NCBI RefSeq assembly: GCF_024323335.1
Contig: NC_066579.1
Coordinates: 133,602,354 to 133,666,353, forward strand
From: Lathyrus oleraceus
Lineage: Eukaryota; Streptophyta; Magnoliopsida; Fabales; Fabaceae
DNA: 64,000 bases
Direction of reading: 5' to 3'
The notes under the pieces are model-generated. The model saw nothing but the letters and a program-made list of their open reading frames with translations. It was not told where the DNA came from and did not search any database. Positions 11,543-23,621 of this stretch are shown piece by piece (within the stretch, counting starts at the first letter, position 1; each line of letters starts with the position of its first letter). The position numbers were made by a program, and so were the translations under genes.

Positions 11543-11846
11543 CCGAGTCCCGTTTCTTTGTCTTTCTGTGTTTCCTTCCAGCCTTGTGCAGTTTGTGAGC
11601 AGTCTTTAGCAACCTTTCTTCTATTCTTTTGAGCGTGGATCCCGTCGAGTACGACGGATGCGTAGGGGTGCTAATACCTTCCCTTCGCATAACCGACTCC
11701 CGTACCCATCCATCTCTGGTCGCGAGACCATGTCTTTTCCAGGTTTACTTCGAGTGTTTCCTTTCCCTCTTTTGGGATAAATAACGCACCGTGGCGTCTC
11801 TGTTGTTTCGTTTTCCCGCCGGTTTTTCGCGTAATGCGACAACAAG

Positions 11847-12875
11847 CATTTCTTGTATTACTTTGACCTTGGCAGGATCAACTTCAATACCCTCTCACTG
11901 ACAATAAATCCCAACAACTTACCAGAGCAAACACCAAAAGTACACTTATTGGGATTCAAGCGGAGTTTATATTTCCTTAAACGTTGGAATAACTTCAATA
12001 ACTGCTCAACAAGTTCTTCTTCATCACCAGATTTGGCAATCATATCATTAACATAAACTTCAATCTCTTTATGCATCATATCATGAAAAAGAGTGGTCAT
12101 GGCTCTCTGGTACGTTGCACCAACATTCTTTAAACCGAAAGGCATCACTCTGTACTAGAATGTTCCCAAGGGTGTAATGAATGTGGTCTTCTCTATATCT
12201 TCAGGTGCCATCTTGATTTGATTATAATCGTAAAATCTATCCATAAACGAAAAGACTTTGAATTTAGATGTATTGTCTACCAACATGTCAATGTGTGGCA
12301 GAGGAAAATCATCTTTTGGACTAGCTCTGTTCAAATCTCTATAATCAACACACATGCGGACTTTTCCATACTTCTTAGGAACATGCACAATATTGGCCAC
12401 CCACTGCGGATACTTAGAGGTAACAAGAAAACCAGCATCAATCTGCTTATGCATTTCCTCTTTGACTTTTACTGCCATATCAGGATGAGTTCTTCTCAAC
12501 TTCTACTTGACTGGCGGGCATTCTGGCTTCAACGACAATCTATGCTCCACAATCTCAGAATCCAACCCAGGCATGTCTTGATAGGACCAAGTAAACACAT
12601 CTGAATATTCTTGAAGAAGATCAATCAACCCCTTGTTAGCCTCTGGACACAGTTGAGACCCAATCTTGACTTTCTTCACATCATCATCGGAACCTAAGTT
12701 GACTAGTTCAATCTACTCTTCAAACGACTGAATGACTTTTTCTTCGTGCTCAAGTAAACAAGATAATTCATTAGATACTTCTTCATCACCAGTCTCTTCC
12801 TCAACTTCAAACACAGGGAAATCAAAGTTTGGAGAGGGAGTATGATCATTGTATTCAATGGGTTTGAGAACCAAC
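11847..12875 (-). pseudogene. Ogre reverse transcriptase, 5' half
   Basis: The exon begins at 12875, after a splice acceptor. The acidic linker has frameshifts around 12700-12900. The RT fingers and palm follow: RRTHPDMA, QWVANIVHVPKK, RMCVDYRDLNRASPKDDFPLP (first catalytic Asp region) and FSFMDRF. The catalytic YVDD box reads YVND at about 12050, so one of the two essential aspartates is lost. A stop separates 12499-12155 from 12148-11858. The gene is interrupted at 11847 by the solo LTR and its duplication, and resumes at 7467. Confidence 0.9.
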
Positions 12876-13125
12876 CTGCATAATGATTTGATATTTTGAT
12901 TTTAGAGAAGTGAATTGTGACCAAATATTATGCAGATGAAAGATTTTTATTTATTCATGTTTTTTGTGATTACCATTTTCAGAAAAGCAAAAAGTAAAAA
13001 TAAAACATCATAGACGTGGATGAATAAAGTTGTATTTTATTGATGATAATAGAAATGCCCAACAATGTTCACTTCTCCCTTAGGCATATGGGAAAGATTT
13101 TTCTAAAAAATGAAAAACAAATTAC
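12876..13125 (-). other. Ogre intron between protease and RT
   Basis: On the minus strand a donor reads TCAAA|GTAATT at 13126/13125 and an acceptor reads TTATGCAG|GTTGG at 12876/12875. This gives a GT-AG intron of 250 bases. The in-frame TAA that ends the gag-protease frame lies just inside the donor, so removal would delete the stop and keep the frame into the acidic linker ahead of RT. Ogre elements are known to carry an intron exactly here, and splicing regulates how much pol is made. Both splice dinucleotides are intact although the surrounding genes are broken. Confidence 0.7.
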
Positions 13126-14240
13126 TTTGAGCGATAAATAACAGTAGGAACATCAACAACAACCCAATTGTTGCAAATCTGGCCAGGAGTCACAAAGTTA
13201 GGGCAAATTTTGTCTTTATCATCACCATCCTCCATCACAGCAGCTGAATGTTGATCATTCCCATGAATGAACCCCTCACTGCAGAAACTCGGTTGCATAA
13301 CTTCAGTTTTGAACCTAAACGACTTTGGTTGAAATCCCAATCCAACCCTATTCTTGTTCTCAACAATCTCCACCATATGATCCCACTGATCAATGTTGTC
13401 AGCCTCAATAGCCTTTTGTGCATCCTTTAAAGAAGATACGGGTGCCACGGTTTTCTTCTCCTCAGCAATAGACAAGGCTTAGAACGGCGTTCCAACCTCC
13501 TCCTCAGATTCAACATAAGAAAAAGATGACAAATGGCTTACCAATAGTGCCTTCTCTCCACCAACAACGACAAGCTTGCCATTCTTCACAAATTTCAACT
13601 TCCGGTGAAGAGTAGACGTCACTTCTCATAATTCATGAATTCATGGCCTTCCCAATAGACAACTATAGGCCGGGTGGATATGTATTACCTGGAAGGTTAT
13701 CTGGAAATCACTCGCACCTATCTTAATTGGAAGGTCCACTTCACCAAGGATGGTTTTACGAGAACCATCAAACGCTTTAACAATGACGTCATTGTACCTC
13801 ATTTGGGCGCCTTAATAAGAAAGTCTTGACAAAGTTGACTTCGGAAGCACATTCAAAGATGACCCAATGTCAACCAATACATTGGAAAAAGCTTCCTCCT
13901 TGCAATTCATCGAAATATGCAGCACCAAATTGTGATTTTTGCCTTCCTCAGGAAGCTCGTCATCACAAAACCTCAAATTATTACAAAAAGTAATATTGGC
14001 AACAATGTAGTCAAAGTGATCCACAATAACATCATGCTCAACATAAGCCTGTTCGAGCACTTTTTGCAATGCCTCCCTATGTGCCTCAGAGTTCATCAAT
14101 AGTGACAACACGAAGATCTTTGACGGGGTTTGGAGCAGCTGCTCCACCATATTAAACTCACTTCTTTTTATCAATTTCAACACTTCATCATCATCATCAT
14201 CATCATCATCGTTAAACTTCAGTTTGCTAGATTCACCAGA
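13126..14240 (-). pseudogene. Ogre aspartic protease and spacer
   Basis: The protease active-site loop is at about 13870 as VDIGSSLNVLP, where a functional enzyme needs D(T/S)G; the middle residue is changed. Downstream conserved Ogre protease sequence runs through 13811-13476: a LGRPWIH motif near 13645 and a GGEKALLVSHLSS motif near 13540. The terminal segment (13475-13126) ends at the intron donor. An (ATC)n run at 14186-14210 encodes a poly-aspartate tract ahead of the protease. Frames are broken near 13811 and 13480. Confidence 0.85.
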
Positions 14241-16319
14241 CTAACACACTGAAGTGCTAACCGGATTCGCTACTGGAATCTCTTCCTTCTTACTGGTTAT
14301 AGCATCTTCTACCTCTCTCGGGAAAACTGGACCAAACACATGAACGCTACGGGTCACCTTCGCAATATCAGCAATATTCACCACGAAGTCTGCAACTGGT
14401 AAAGGAACCTCTTGACCATTTTCTATCATTGTGGAATTGTATTGATAAGGCACAACTTTATCGGATGTATATGGAACAGGGCCCGTTAACCGTATAACCA
14501 ACGGTGATACCGATCTATTAACATTGTTGTTGTTGATGCTATCAAACTGAATAACTAACCGCTTAGGGGTCTTGAATATTGGCACACTTACATTCACATC
14601 ATCTATATCCCTCGACTGTTGACTCTGTATTACATTCTCATCCATCAACTTCTGGATATCTCTCTTGACAATCATACTCCCACGGGGGTTCATACTACAG
14701 ATTACACAACCATCATGGTCTTGCTCACAATCACTAATCAAACACAAGGTTCTATGCATTTCCACCAACGACCTACGGATACTTCGTACATCGAATACTC
14801 GGAAATTCCCTGGACAACTGTCCACCATGTTAACAGTAGCATTACCATGAGCAGGCAATGGATTAACTTTCACATTAGGCGCTCTGTCCTTAAAGTACAC
14901 CATACCACTCTTCACAAGCTTTTGTACTTCATATTTCAACGGATAGCAGTTCTCTATGTCATGGTCAAGGGCTCCCTGATGAAAAGCACAACGAAGTTCA
15001 GGTTTGAACCACCATGGAAGTGGCTCAGGAATCTGTGGAGGATTTCTGGGTTGAATGAGGTTCTTGAGAACCAAGGATGGATATAATTCTACATATGACA
15101 TAGGAATAGGGTCAAAGGAGACCTTCTTCCTCCCAAAGCTTTGCTGATTATTATTTTTGTTGTTGTAGTTGGTTCTTTGTTGCGGTTGTTGTTGACATTG
15201 TTGTTGCTGAATCGGAACAGATTGATTGTTGGAACTGTTGGAAAAAACTGGAATCACTGAAGAAACTTGATGTTGATGTTGTCGAGGTTGAGAACTCTTT
15301 CTGACATGAGGCCTCCTATGCCTCCCTACAGATACTAAATTAGTTTCCCATTCCTTCCTCTTGGGGAAACTACCCCCACACTTCTTATTAGACAATGCTT
15401 CTTCCTTAGACAGACGTCCTTCTCAGACTCCCTCTTCTAACCTCATCCCCATGTTTACCATTTCGGTAACGTCATTGGGGGCATTGACAATCATACGTTC
15501 ATAGTAAAACGAACTCAGCGTCTTCAAGAAGATCTTTGTCATTTCTTTCTCTTCCAATGGTGGACTTATCTGGGCAGCAATCTCTCTCCACCTCTGGGCA
15601 TACTCCTTGAATGTCTCCTTATTGTTCTGAGACATAGACTTCAGCTGGTCTCCATCGGGCGCCATATCAACATTGTATTTGTATTGCTTGACAAAGGCTT
15701 CACCTAAGTCGTTAAAAGTACGAATACTTGTAGTGTCCAACCCCTTATACCATCTCAAAGCAGCATCAGTTAAATTGTCTTGGAAGTAGTGAATCAGCAA
15801 TTGATCATTATCAGTTTGAGTAGACATCTTTCTAGCATACATCACAAGGTGGCTCAGTGGCACTCTTCCCAAATAAGTCCTTTCCTCTCAGAGTCTTCAA
15901 CTCTTTACGCAACTCGAGGAACTGACCATTCATCTCGTCCATTTTCTCATATACGTCTGGGCTCTCAGATGGCTCAGAGTGGTAGATAGTATCCTCAACA
16001 TGAGGCAGAGTGTGAAAAACTGGAGGTGGCACTGACATGACCGGGCTAGATGCCAACAGAGAAACAAAGGTGGGTGTATACCCTTCAGGCATAAAGTTGG
16101 ATGGCATCCCCCAAGGGAATACAACAGGCATGGAAGGATCGAGTTGGCTGGCAGCAACGACAACGGTCGAGGTAGAAACCTCAAAAATACTGTCCTCTGG
16201 GGAGGAGTTGCAGGAGTTGGTGAAGATTGGTTATGTGCAGCAATGACAGATTCCATCAGTGTTGTCAACCTGGCAATTTCATCCTTCAACTTTATCTTCT
16301 CTTGCTCTAAATATTCCAT
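14241..16319 (-). pseudogene. Ogre gag
   Basis: The start is at ATG 16319, followed by a coiled-coil-like segment (EQEKIKLKDEIARL) and a frameshift into 16131-15832. The capsid-like gag domain occupies 15872-15423 (LIHYFQDNLTDAALRWY, FKEYAQRWRE). After a stop near 15420, an open stretch of 384 codons (15395-14241) carries a glutamine/asparagine-rich region near 15250-15150 and a segment with CAFHQGA.DHDIENC near 15000, which resembles an atypical zinc knuckle. In Ogre, gag and protease share a frame, which fits the downstream protease. Confidence 0.85.
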
Positions 16320-16613
16320 GATCCTTGGTTGATTAGCACGAGTGTTGTATCAGTGAGTCAGCTTTGTTGAAGCACAGAAGAATAACCGATAAGATATCTG
16401 GCGGAAGAAAACCTGTTATGCAAATGATGCATGAAATGCAATGTTTTTGTTTGTTTAATTTCAAGGAACATATGAAGTTCTATTTGCAAATATTAAATAA
16501 TAACAATTGTAACAATTTGGTTGACCATAAAATCTCTTTTTATTCATAAAATTTGGAAGGATTACACTGAGTACAATATTTAGAAACCAAAATACAATAG
16601 AAAAGGAAACTAA
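16320..16613 (-). other. Ogre ORF1-gag spacer
   Basis: About 300 bases without coding signal between the ORF1 stop and the gag start. It is A/T-rich with several ATGCA words. Nothing else is recognisable. Confidence 0.5.
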
Positions 16614-18122
16614 TCATCCTAAGGATCTCTCAGCAACGATATCAAATAATCTAGCTGCAGGTGCGTACTTCCTTCGGATGCGTCTAATCTCGGACTCAAA
16701 AGATGTCTTCATCTGAGCTTTCTCAAGGACAAGATGATCAACAATCTTATTCCAAGCACCGGAAGGCTGAGACATACTAGAGGAAGGTAGACCCTCTGTC
16801 TCTCTCTGTCTCTTCACTGCTCGTTCTTCAAGAAGTTCAATAAGTGCATCTTTGTCTTTAGACTCAAGCTGTAACTCCTCATGCTTTCGGCTCAAAGCAT
16901 GGAAGCGCTCTTCCCACATATCTCTCTCTTGCTTCATCTTGGAAAGTGTGTCTTCCAACTCCTATACATCTTGGTTAAGGAGAGTTGATGGCTCAGCCAT
17001 AACCAAGACATAGGTCTTTCACAGGTGTACGACATCTTCAGCTCCAAATGTCTTTTCTTCACCCAAATGGTGTAAGCTTCCAAAGCTACACAGTTTCGTG
17101 GACCAAGCTCGGATCTTCCTTTCCTATTCACCTTATGCCAATCATGTATCATCCTCTTCTTCAAATGTTTGGGATCTTTACCCTCTAGATAGAAAAGACC
17201 TTCTAGCTGAGTGTTATTAGGTTTGTCTCTCAAGGGGAACCCAAGTTGACGACGAGCCAAAACAGGGTTAGTTGATTCCTCCTTGTGCACCAATGAGAGG
17301 CACATTAGAGAATTCACCACAACTATTAATAATATCCAAGCTACTCAATATAAAATCATACCAAACAAAATCATCATTAGTGAGAGACATAAGTCTCTAA
17401 GACCACCGTAGACATTGCTTGTTCTCCAAAAAAGTCGGCGTCTGAGACAAGTGCGAATTAAACCACTTGTACAGAAGAGGAACACAACACACAATAGTCC
17501 CACCACCTTTAGAATTCCTCAAATGCAAAGAGAAATACATGTCACCCAACCGAGTAGGAACAAGATTCCCAATCAAGAAGATTCTAATGGCGTTAACATC
17601 AACAAAACCGTCAATGTTAGGGAACAAAGCTAGACCATAGATGAGCAACACAAAGATGGCTTCAAAAGCATCCATACTACCGGCTTGAGTAAAGACAGTA
17701 GCTTTACGAATGATGAACTCTGAAGTCAACCCATGAATACCTCATTTCTTAATCAAATGAGCATGAATCTCAAATTTCTTCAGATGAAGAGCTTCAGCTA
17801 TGATATGAGATCTTGGAATCTCCTCCAATCCACTAAAGGGTACCTTGTCAGATACAGGTATTCCCAAGAGATGGGAATACTCCTCTAACATAGGCACAAG
17901 CTGATAATTAGGAAAAGTGAAGCATCGGTAGAGAGGATCATAAAACTGAACCAAAACACTCAGAAGTCCTTCAACTACATCAGCAAATAACACAGACAAG
18001 AGCTTCCCATGACATTGCTTGAAATCCAAGGGATCTAATACAAATAATGACAACTTCCTTAAATCTTTCAAATCAGGACATCTGAAACTGTACTTCTTAG
18101 TGTTCCTTCGTCCACAATCCAT
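16614..18122 (-). pseudogene. Ogre ORF1 protein (plant-mobile-domain-like), broken
   Basis: The start is at ATG 18122. It was about 500 codons, now in pieces 18122-17742, 17729-17397, 17320-16934 and 16958-16614. The first part has the conserved block VQFYDPLYRCFTFP..QLVP.LEEY, followed by LLGIPV and a region around RSHIIAEALHL. This resembles the plant mobile domain/DUF7745 type of protein seen in ORF1 of legume Ogre elements. The last 114 codons form a charged coiled coil (SKMKQERDMWEERFHALSRK). ORF1 lies upstream of gag only in Ogre and some Tat relatives. Its function is unknown. Confidence 0.75.
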
Positions 18123-18979
18123 GGTCTGAAAATATTTGCAAATAAGACCTCAGTTCCTTGAAATTTATTTTTCTGTGACTAATGTCGTGATGCGCATGTA
18201 TGCATGAATGCATCAATCACAAACAAGGGATCACACACAAGGCAAACACAAACAAAGGTCAAGGGATGGATAAAGTCATCATCAAGATCAATCATCCATT
18301 TTGGTGGATTATGGTTTTCACCTTATCAACACTCAAGTTCCATTGATATTGATGAGACTTGATCGGATCAACCGAGAATCAAAGGGTTTATTGTGAGTCA
18401 CGAGCATGGAGTCGGGTTAAGAACCATCCCAAAGGAGTGTACTAAAGATAAAAACTTGTAGATCATGTTCTAAAAAGTTCCCAAAGTCTTAATCCCATCT
18501 ATCGAATATTACAGGTTAGGATGACTGACTCATCAACCCTTAGTATTCTCAAGAGAAACTCGTCTAAATGTAGTATCACGTAACAATTGTTATCAGGTAT
18601 ACACCTGAACAGTCTCCGCACTACACCCTAAATAGTCCAAGTTGGGTTAAATGTTCTACGACCTTCAGCTTCTCGGACCGCAAATAAGAGAAAGTAATGC
18701 CTAACCACAAACGACTTGTGTGACATTAGTAACTCCAAAAGGATCTCCACTAAGTAGATGGTTCTCAAGCCAACTTATTAAGGACTACTCCACACAAGTT
18801 GAACATGACTATACCATCCTCCTATCTTAATTGCACTCAAGTTCTGGTTAGAACTTATCTCACCACTCAGAGATCACCAAGCACAACAGACATATTATAT
18901 CATACAAACAGATACACAAACATCAAATATACAAATATATACACATATAAAAAGTAGGCTAAACCCACTGAGGATTACT
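18123..18979 (-). other. Ogre 5' leader
   Basis: The untranslated leader between the primer-binding site and the ORF1 start, about 860 bases. No ORF or structure that I can support. It is expected to hold packaging signals. Confidence 0.5.
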
Positions 18980-18996
18980 CCCCAGCAAAGTCGCCA
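18980..18996 (-). other. Ogre primer-binding site
   Basis: On the minus strand it reads TGGCGACTTTGCTGGGG, two bases after the end of the LTR. This is the PBS type typical of Ogre/Tat elements (TGGCGACTCTGCTGGGGA), with one C-to-T change. I recall tRNA-Arg as the reported primer, but cannot verify this here. Confidence 0.75.
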
Positions 18997-18998
18997 CT

Positions 18999-21900
18999 TA
19001 ATTTCTATATCGGTAAATTCATGACCATCAAGCTATGATAAGCTTAACGTCAACAAAACCTGAGTCACCACTGCGATTTTATTGTTTCTAAAGGAAAAGG
19101 GAAAAGTACAAACAAAACCCAAAGATAAGAAGTTTTCAAATCAAAACTTATAAAATGCCAGAGATTACAGGTAATGGGGTTGGTTACACAAAGAGAAGGT
19201 GTTAGCACCCAAAGGGTCCTAGGTACTCCTAGGGAGCCCTTTTTTTTATGTGTATATGTGTTTTTTGGTATAAATGATGTTTGATAAAAATAGAGTGTGG
19301 GGATGAGAAAAGAATTCATTGATTATATTTTTGTGTTTAACTAGACCTTCAGACTTGTACATATGTAACAACATAAAAATGAGGGATAAAAACCTCGTAG
19401 TTTGTGGTAACAATTTCAAAATGAGTAAATTGCTTTTAATCAAAAGTTTAAGTGAAAAAGGGACACAAAGGGCCAGAAAGTTTGAATGAAGTTGTTAGTT
19501 CTTTTTGTCTTTTGAAATTTTAAGTTAATATAATTAAGTTTATTTACAAGTTTGATTTAAGAAAAAAAGAAGTTCAAAAATTCAATGGCATAAGACCAAA
19601 GTTTCTACTTGGAATAAGGTCTATGTTTGAAATCACAAGCTAAGAAAGTTTTTGAAAGGAAAAAGAGATTTGAAATTTAAGAAGTGGGAGGAAATGAAGA
19701 GGTTACCCTAAGCATAAAATTAAAAGTTACGAGTTGAAAAGATCAGACCAATGGGATGCAATCCAACAGACAAGAATGTCATATAGAAACCCATTTTCCC
19801 TTGGACTTTGAATCAAGCAATAATCAACAAGAAAATAGCAATATCCAAACATCAAGAAGATCAAGGCATCAAATAAAGATAGCCACATCCAAGCAAGCAA
19901 ATCCCATAGCTAACAGTCTTCTTTGTCTTCTCATGTACCAGATGAAATGTTCCTTTGATCAACTCAAAAGAAAGCATCATACATAATCAAGACAGAGTAG
20001 CAGATGAATTCAGACAAAGTCCTAAGGCTTGCGTCAGATGAAGGCTCAATTCACAATAACTTGGTTTCAAAATGTTGGCATTGGCCAAGTCCTTTTTACA
20101 CAGGGAATGTTGCCTAATCCTAAGTCCAAAAGTTCAGATCAAGATCAATAGTCCACCCAATATTTTTTAGGGTTTTTGTTGTTTATTAAGTGTTTTAAGG
20201 TCCTAAGACCACAAACAAAATCAAAATGCACAATCAAATACATACAAGCACAAGATATGGCTCAAATGAGCAAAGTAAAAATGACATAAACATAAACAAG
20301 TTAAATGAAATATAAATGGCAATGAATGATAAATGACTAAAAATTAAATTGTATAAAGTAAATGACTTGAAAGTAAAGCAATGTTAATAAGAGTTAGTCA
20401 AATGTTAGTCAAGTGTTATTGGTGTTTTGCTTTTTAATTGATTAAGTCATTCTTTGGAGAACACTCAACCATCCATTCACAAGCATGATCCTTAAACCAA
20501 GACATCTTCCATAGGAAGGAAAAAAGGTCAAGTTTCCACACAATACCATGAAGGATGGGAGACTTACAATCTCACTTACTAGAATACTATGCCTTTAGGG
20601 TCAAATTTAGCTCCATGTTAAGCAATCGTAATTGGACTTATGTAGAAGTCACAACTATCTGAGGTCGGGCAATAAAAAATTAGGTGTTAATGCATGTTAG
20701 AGATTTGGTATAACGAACCAAACTCCTAAAACATACCACACACTAAAAGAAAAGATCAAGAGGGATGGACCTATCTCATCCATACTTGTATTGGTTCATC
20801 TGACACAAGGTCATTGATGAACCAATTAGCCTTAGGACATTTGAGATTTCATTGGTTAATGAAAGGAATGGGAAAGAATATGGATGAAGATTAAGGGGGA
20901 GGGGAATGAGAGACACACAAATTGGTCATGGGAGGAATTTTATCAAATTAAAATCATTCGTTCATTTTGGGAGATGAAATGTACATTTCATCAATCCCCT
21001 AAATCCAATGATTTTAATCCAACAAAAGTTAAATCAACCTTGACCATGGCCCAAACAAAAAGTAAAACATCACACGACCATAAAAATGACTCAACATAAT
21101 TTTTACACATTTAATCAATTAAAAATCAATTTAAAAATGCATTAAAATACAATTTAATTTGGTCAAAACCTAAAATATCTTCAAAACACCAAATAAATGG
21201 CCAAGAGATTTATCCTAGGTCAAACAAGGTCAAAGGACCTTAGATAAAAAAATTCATAATTTTTGAAAAGTCAGAAGTATTTTTAAACAATTAAATATAT
21301 GCAAAAAAACATTTAATTCATAAAAAATATTAAAATTAATCCAAAAAATAATTTTAATTCATAAAATGGAAGAGAAAAATATTTAAAGATTTTTGGTGAA
21401 AGTCCCATATTTTTTAGATTAAAAATGAAATTAATATGAATTAAATAAAATAAAAGGATTAAACATAAAATTAGAAAATACAAAAAAATAAGGGCCATCA
21501 GATCTCCCTCATTAATTGAGGTGGTAGATCTGATGGCGAAACACGCGCTCCATTATGTACCACAGTCGACGCGTGTACACGCGTGGTAATCAGAAGTGAA
21601 GGCTGAAATTAGATCCTTGGACCAAGATCAGATGGATGAGAGGAAGTAAACTCACCACCGGAGCCCTAGCTCCGGTCATCTTCTCCGGTGACCTCCACAG
21701 GACTGGTCCAACCTAAACTTAATGAAAAATGAAAAAGAATGACACTATTTCAAAGAGAAAATGCCTAGGAGCTCAAATCTGGCCTCAATTTTCTCCAATT
21801 CCAAGTATATCAAGAGATACAGGGATTTGAATTTTGAGGATCATGAACTGAGTTGCTTCAATTTGACCTTAAAGCAACTGGATCTTGTTGCCTACATAGG

Positions 21901-23621
21901 TAGGACTTCGGCCAACCAAAAATCAATCAAAATAGTTGATAAATGAGGGAGAATCAAAGAAGAGAAGTTTCTGAAATTTCACCTTCGAGTAGCTTCAATT
22001 CAGCTTGATCTTGATTTGATTTTGCTTGATTCTTCCTCCTTTTGCTTGCAGTAATCAATTGAGATGAAAAAGGCAATGAATCTTTGGAGTTTGAACTTCA
22101 AAATAGAAGGTGAAATTCAAACTCGATTTCAAAGAAATCTTCAAGGAATTCTATGGTGTGAGGTTCTGAGTTCTCTTGGAAAAGCTTGGGCAAGGTGTGT
22201 GTGTGATTTTGAGGCCATGAGCTTGTTTAAATAGGCAAGGGAATTGATCTTTGCACCACTTAAAAATTTGCTAAAATTGGAAACTAAGGTGCATGGGAAA
22301 TGATTTGGGCCTAAAGAATGATGCAATTCAACTTCAATTCGTGCACAAAGAGTACTGAGGTCATCACATGGAAGCATGAAAAGAGGAATGATCATTTGAA
22401 TCCAAAACTTGCCAAAACAAATCCCATAAAGGAGTCATGCGCAAGTCCCTCAGTTTTGGTCCAAATGAGGTGATCTTGGACTTTTTAGAAATGTGAGTTC
22501 AAGAGGAACAACTTTCATGTTGAACACATTTCCATTTGAAGCTTGGATCATGATGAATTTTGATGTGGAAGTTTGGAAAATCAAACATATTTGAAACGTT
22601 TCTAAGTACCAAGTCAAATGTTCACTTCTTCCACCTTGAATAACTTTTTCTATGGACTTAAAATATAAAAGGTTCCTTCATAAAAGTTGTAGATATTTCA
22701 AACCTATTCAATTTAGTCACAAAGTTTACCTCATTTGGATTTGGCATGAAGGAGTTATGAATTTTATAAGTTGAGTAAGATCACTTGTTTAATGGTAATG
22801 ACCCAAAATGACCTATATGTTTCGTCTTGGAACATGCATTTTCAAGTTAAATTTGAACTTCTTCCAAACATCAAAGTTGAAAAGGACATCTTGAATTTGA
22901 TCATGGAACTTTAATGGATTTCATCTCATAAACATTGAGCAAGTTATGGTCCTTGGAAGTTGACCTCCTAACTAGGGATTAGACAAACTGACCTATAATC
23001 TTTCACCATAAAAAGTGACTTTCCAAGCAACACTAGCTCTCGACTTCAACATGAAAGTTGTTTGGAATGTCATAAGGAGTAACGTTTCTCTTGGAAACAT
23101 TTTAATATGACAAAAATTGTAGGATATAGAGTCTAGGGAACCCCAGTTTTGACCTGTTGACTTTCTCTGGTCGACCACCATGAACCATCTTGCAATCTTG
23201 ACATTATCTTGATATTTGGGACTCATGGATGATCATATATGTGTAATATGATGTAATATGAATAATCCCTTGAAATATTTGATCAAATGTTGAAGAAACT
23301 TGTTGAGGAAGTCACACAAGATATTCAGATGAATTAGGGCTTCCAAGGCAAGCAAGCTTAAAACCCTAGATATGAGCTTGATGGAGCATGGGTGAACACA
23401 CACTACCTACAAAAGAAACAAACTATACATTAACATATTTTTGGTATTTTGGTTAGTAAATAATGAATAACAAAGTATGATACAATCAAATATGCTTGGT
23501 GACCTCTCCCAATACAAACCCAATGAGTGAGGGGTAAGGAGGATGCCAATGTGTGATCCCAAAGCCAATGCATATGATGAGATAGCATGAGGAATCTTAG
23601 GGTCAAAATTAGGGTCTTACA
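18999..23621 (-). repeat. Ogre 5' LTR (about 4.6 kb)
   Basis: The minus-strand start is TGTAAGACCCTAATTTTGAC at 23621, a characteristic Ogre LTR start. It ends next to the PBS at 18999, where the expected CA now reads TA. The conserved terminal block (GGTGCTAACACC..., near 19190-19220) is shared with the solo LTR at 7468-11841. There is no coding capacity; the region is A/T-rich with long non-coding tracts. On the right it is flanked by GGTTC, inside SIRE RT sequence. Confidence 0.8.

Larger units (their letters stand above)
7468..11841 (+). mobile_element. Solo LTR of an Ogre-like gypsy element inserted in Ogre RT
   Basis: This 4374-base unit begins TGTAGCACC and ends GCGACA, so it has TG...CA termini. 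It is flanked by GCAGG (7463-7467) and ACAAG (11842-11846), a 5-base duplication in which two G positions now read A. It has no gag or pol, no second LTR and no PBS. Orientation comes from the block near 11665-11700 (GGTGCTAATACCTTCCC), which matches the equivalent 3'-terminal block of the minus-strand Ogre LTR near 19190-19220. The 5' sequence differs from the host Ogre LTR (TGTAAGACCC...), so it is a different family. Solo LTRs arise by unequal recombination between an element's two LTRs. Confidence 0.8.
4709..23621 (-). mobile_element. Ogre-type (Tat lineage) Ty3-gypsy element lacking its 3' LTR
   Basis: Read on the minus strand from 23621: 5' LTR (4.6 kb), primer-binding site, leader, ORF1, gag, protease, intron, RT, RNase H, second (archaeal-type) RNase H, integrase and 3' non-coding region. 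ORF1 before gag, dual RNase H and very long LTRs together define Ogre elements of legumes. A 4374-base solo LTR plus a 5-base duplication interrupts the RT/RNase H gene, so the element itself is about 14.5 kb here. The 3' LTR is absent and the left border meets a SIRE LTR. Many stops and frameshifts show that it is inactive. Confidence 0.9.

Noticed and set aside
12218..12604. Plus-strand ORF over the RT gene
   Set aside because: Shadow of the minus-strand Ogre RT, which has clear motifs.
14619..15086. 155-codon plus-strand ORF
   Set aside because: Shadow of the Ogre gag reading on the minus strand.
18980..18996. tRNA gene fragment
   Set aside because: Only 17 bases match a tRNA-complement pattern, next to an LTR end; it is a primer-binding site. 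The same applies to 56459-56471.
19756..21946. Several 60-76 codon ORFs in the Ogre 5' LTR
   Set aside because: Scattered on both strands without motifs; expected by chance over 4.6 kb.
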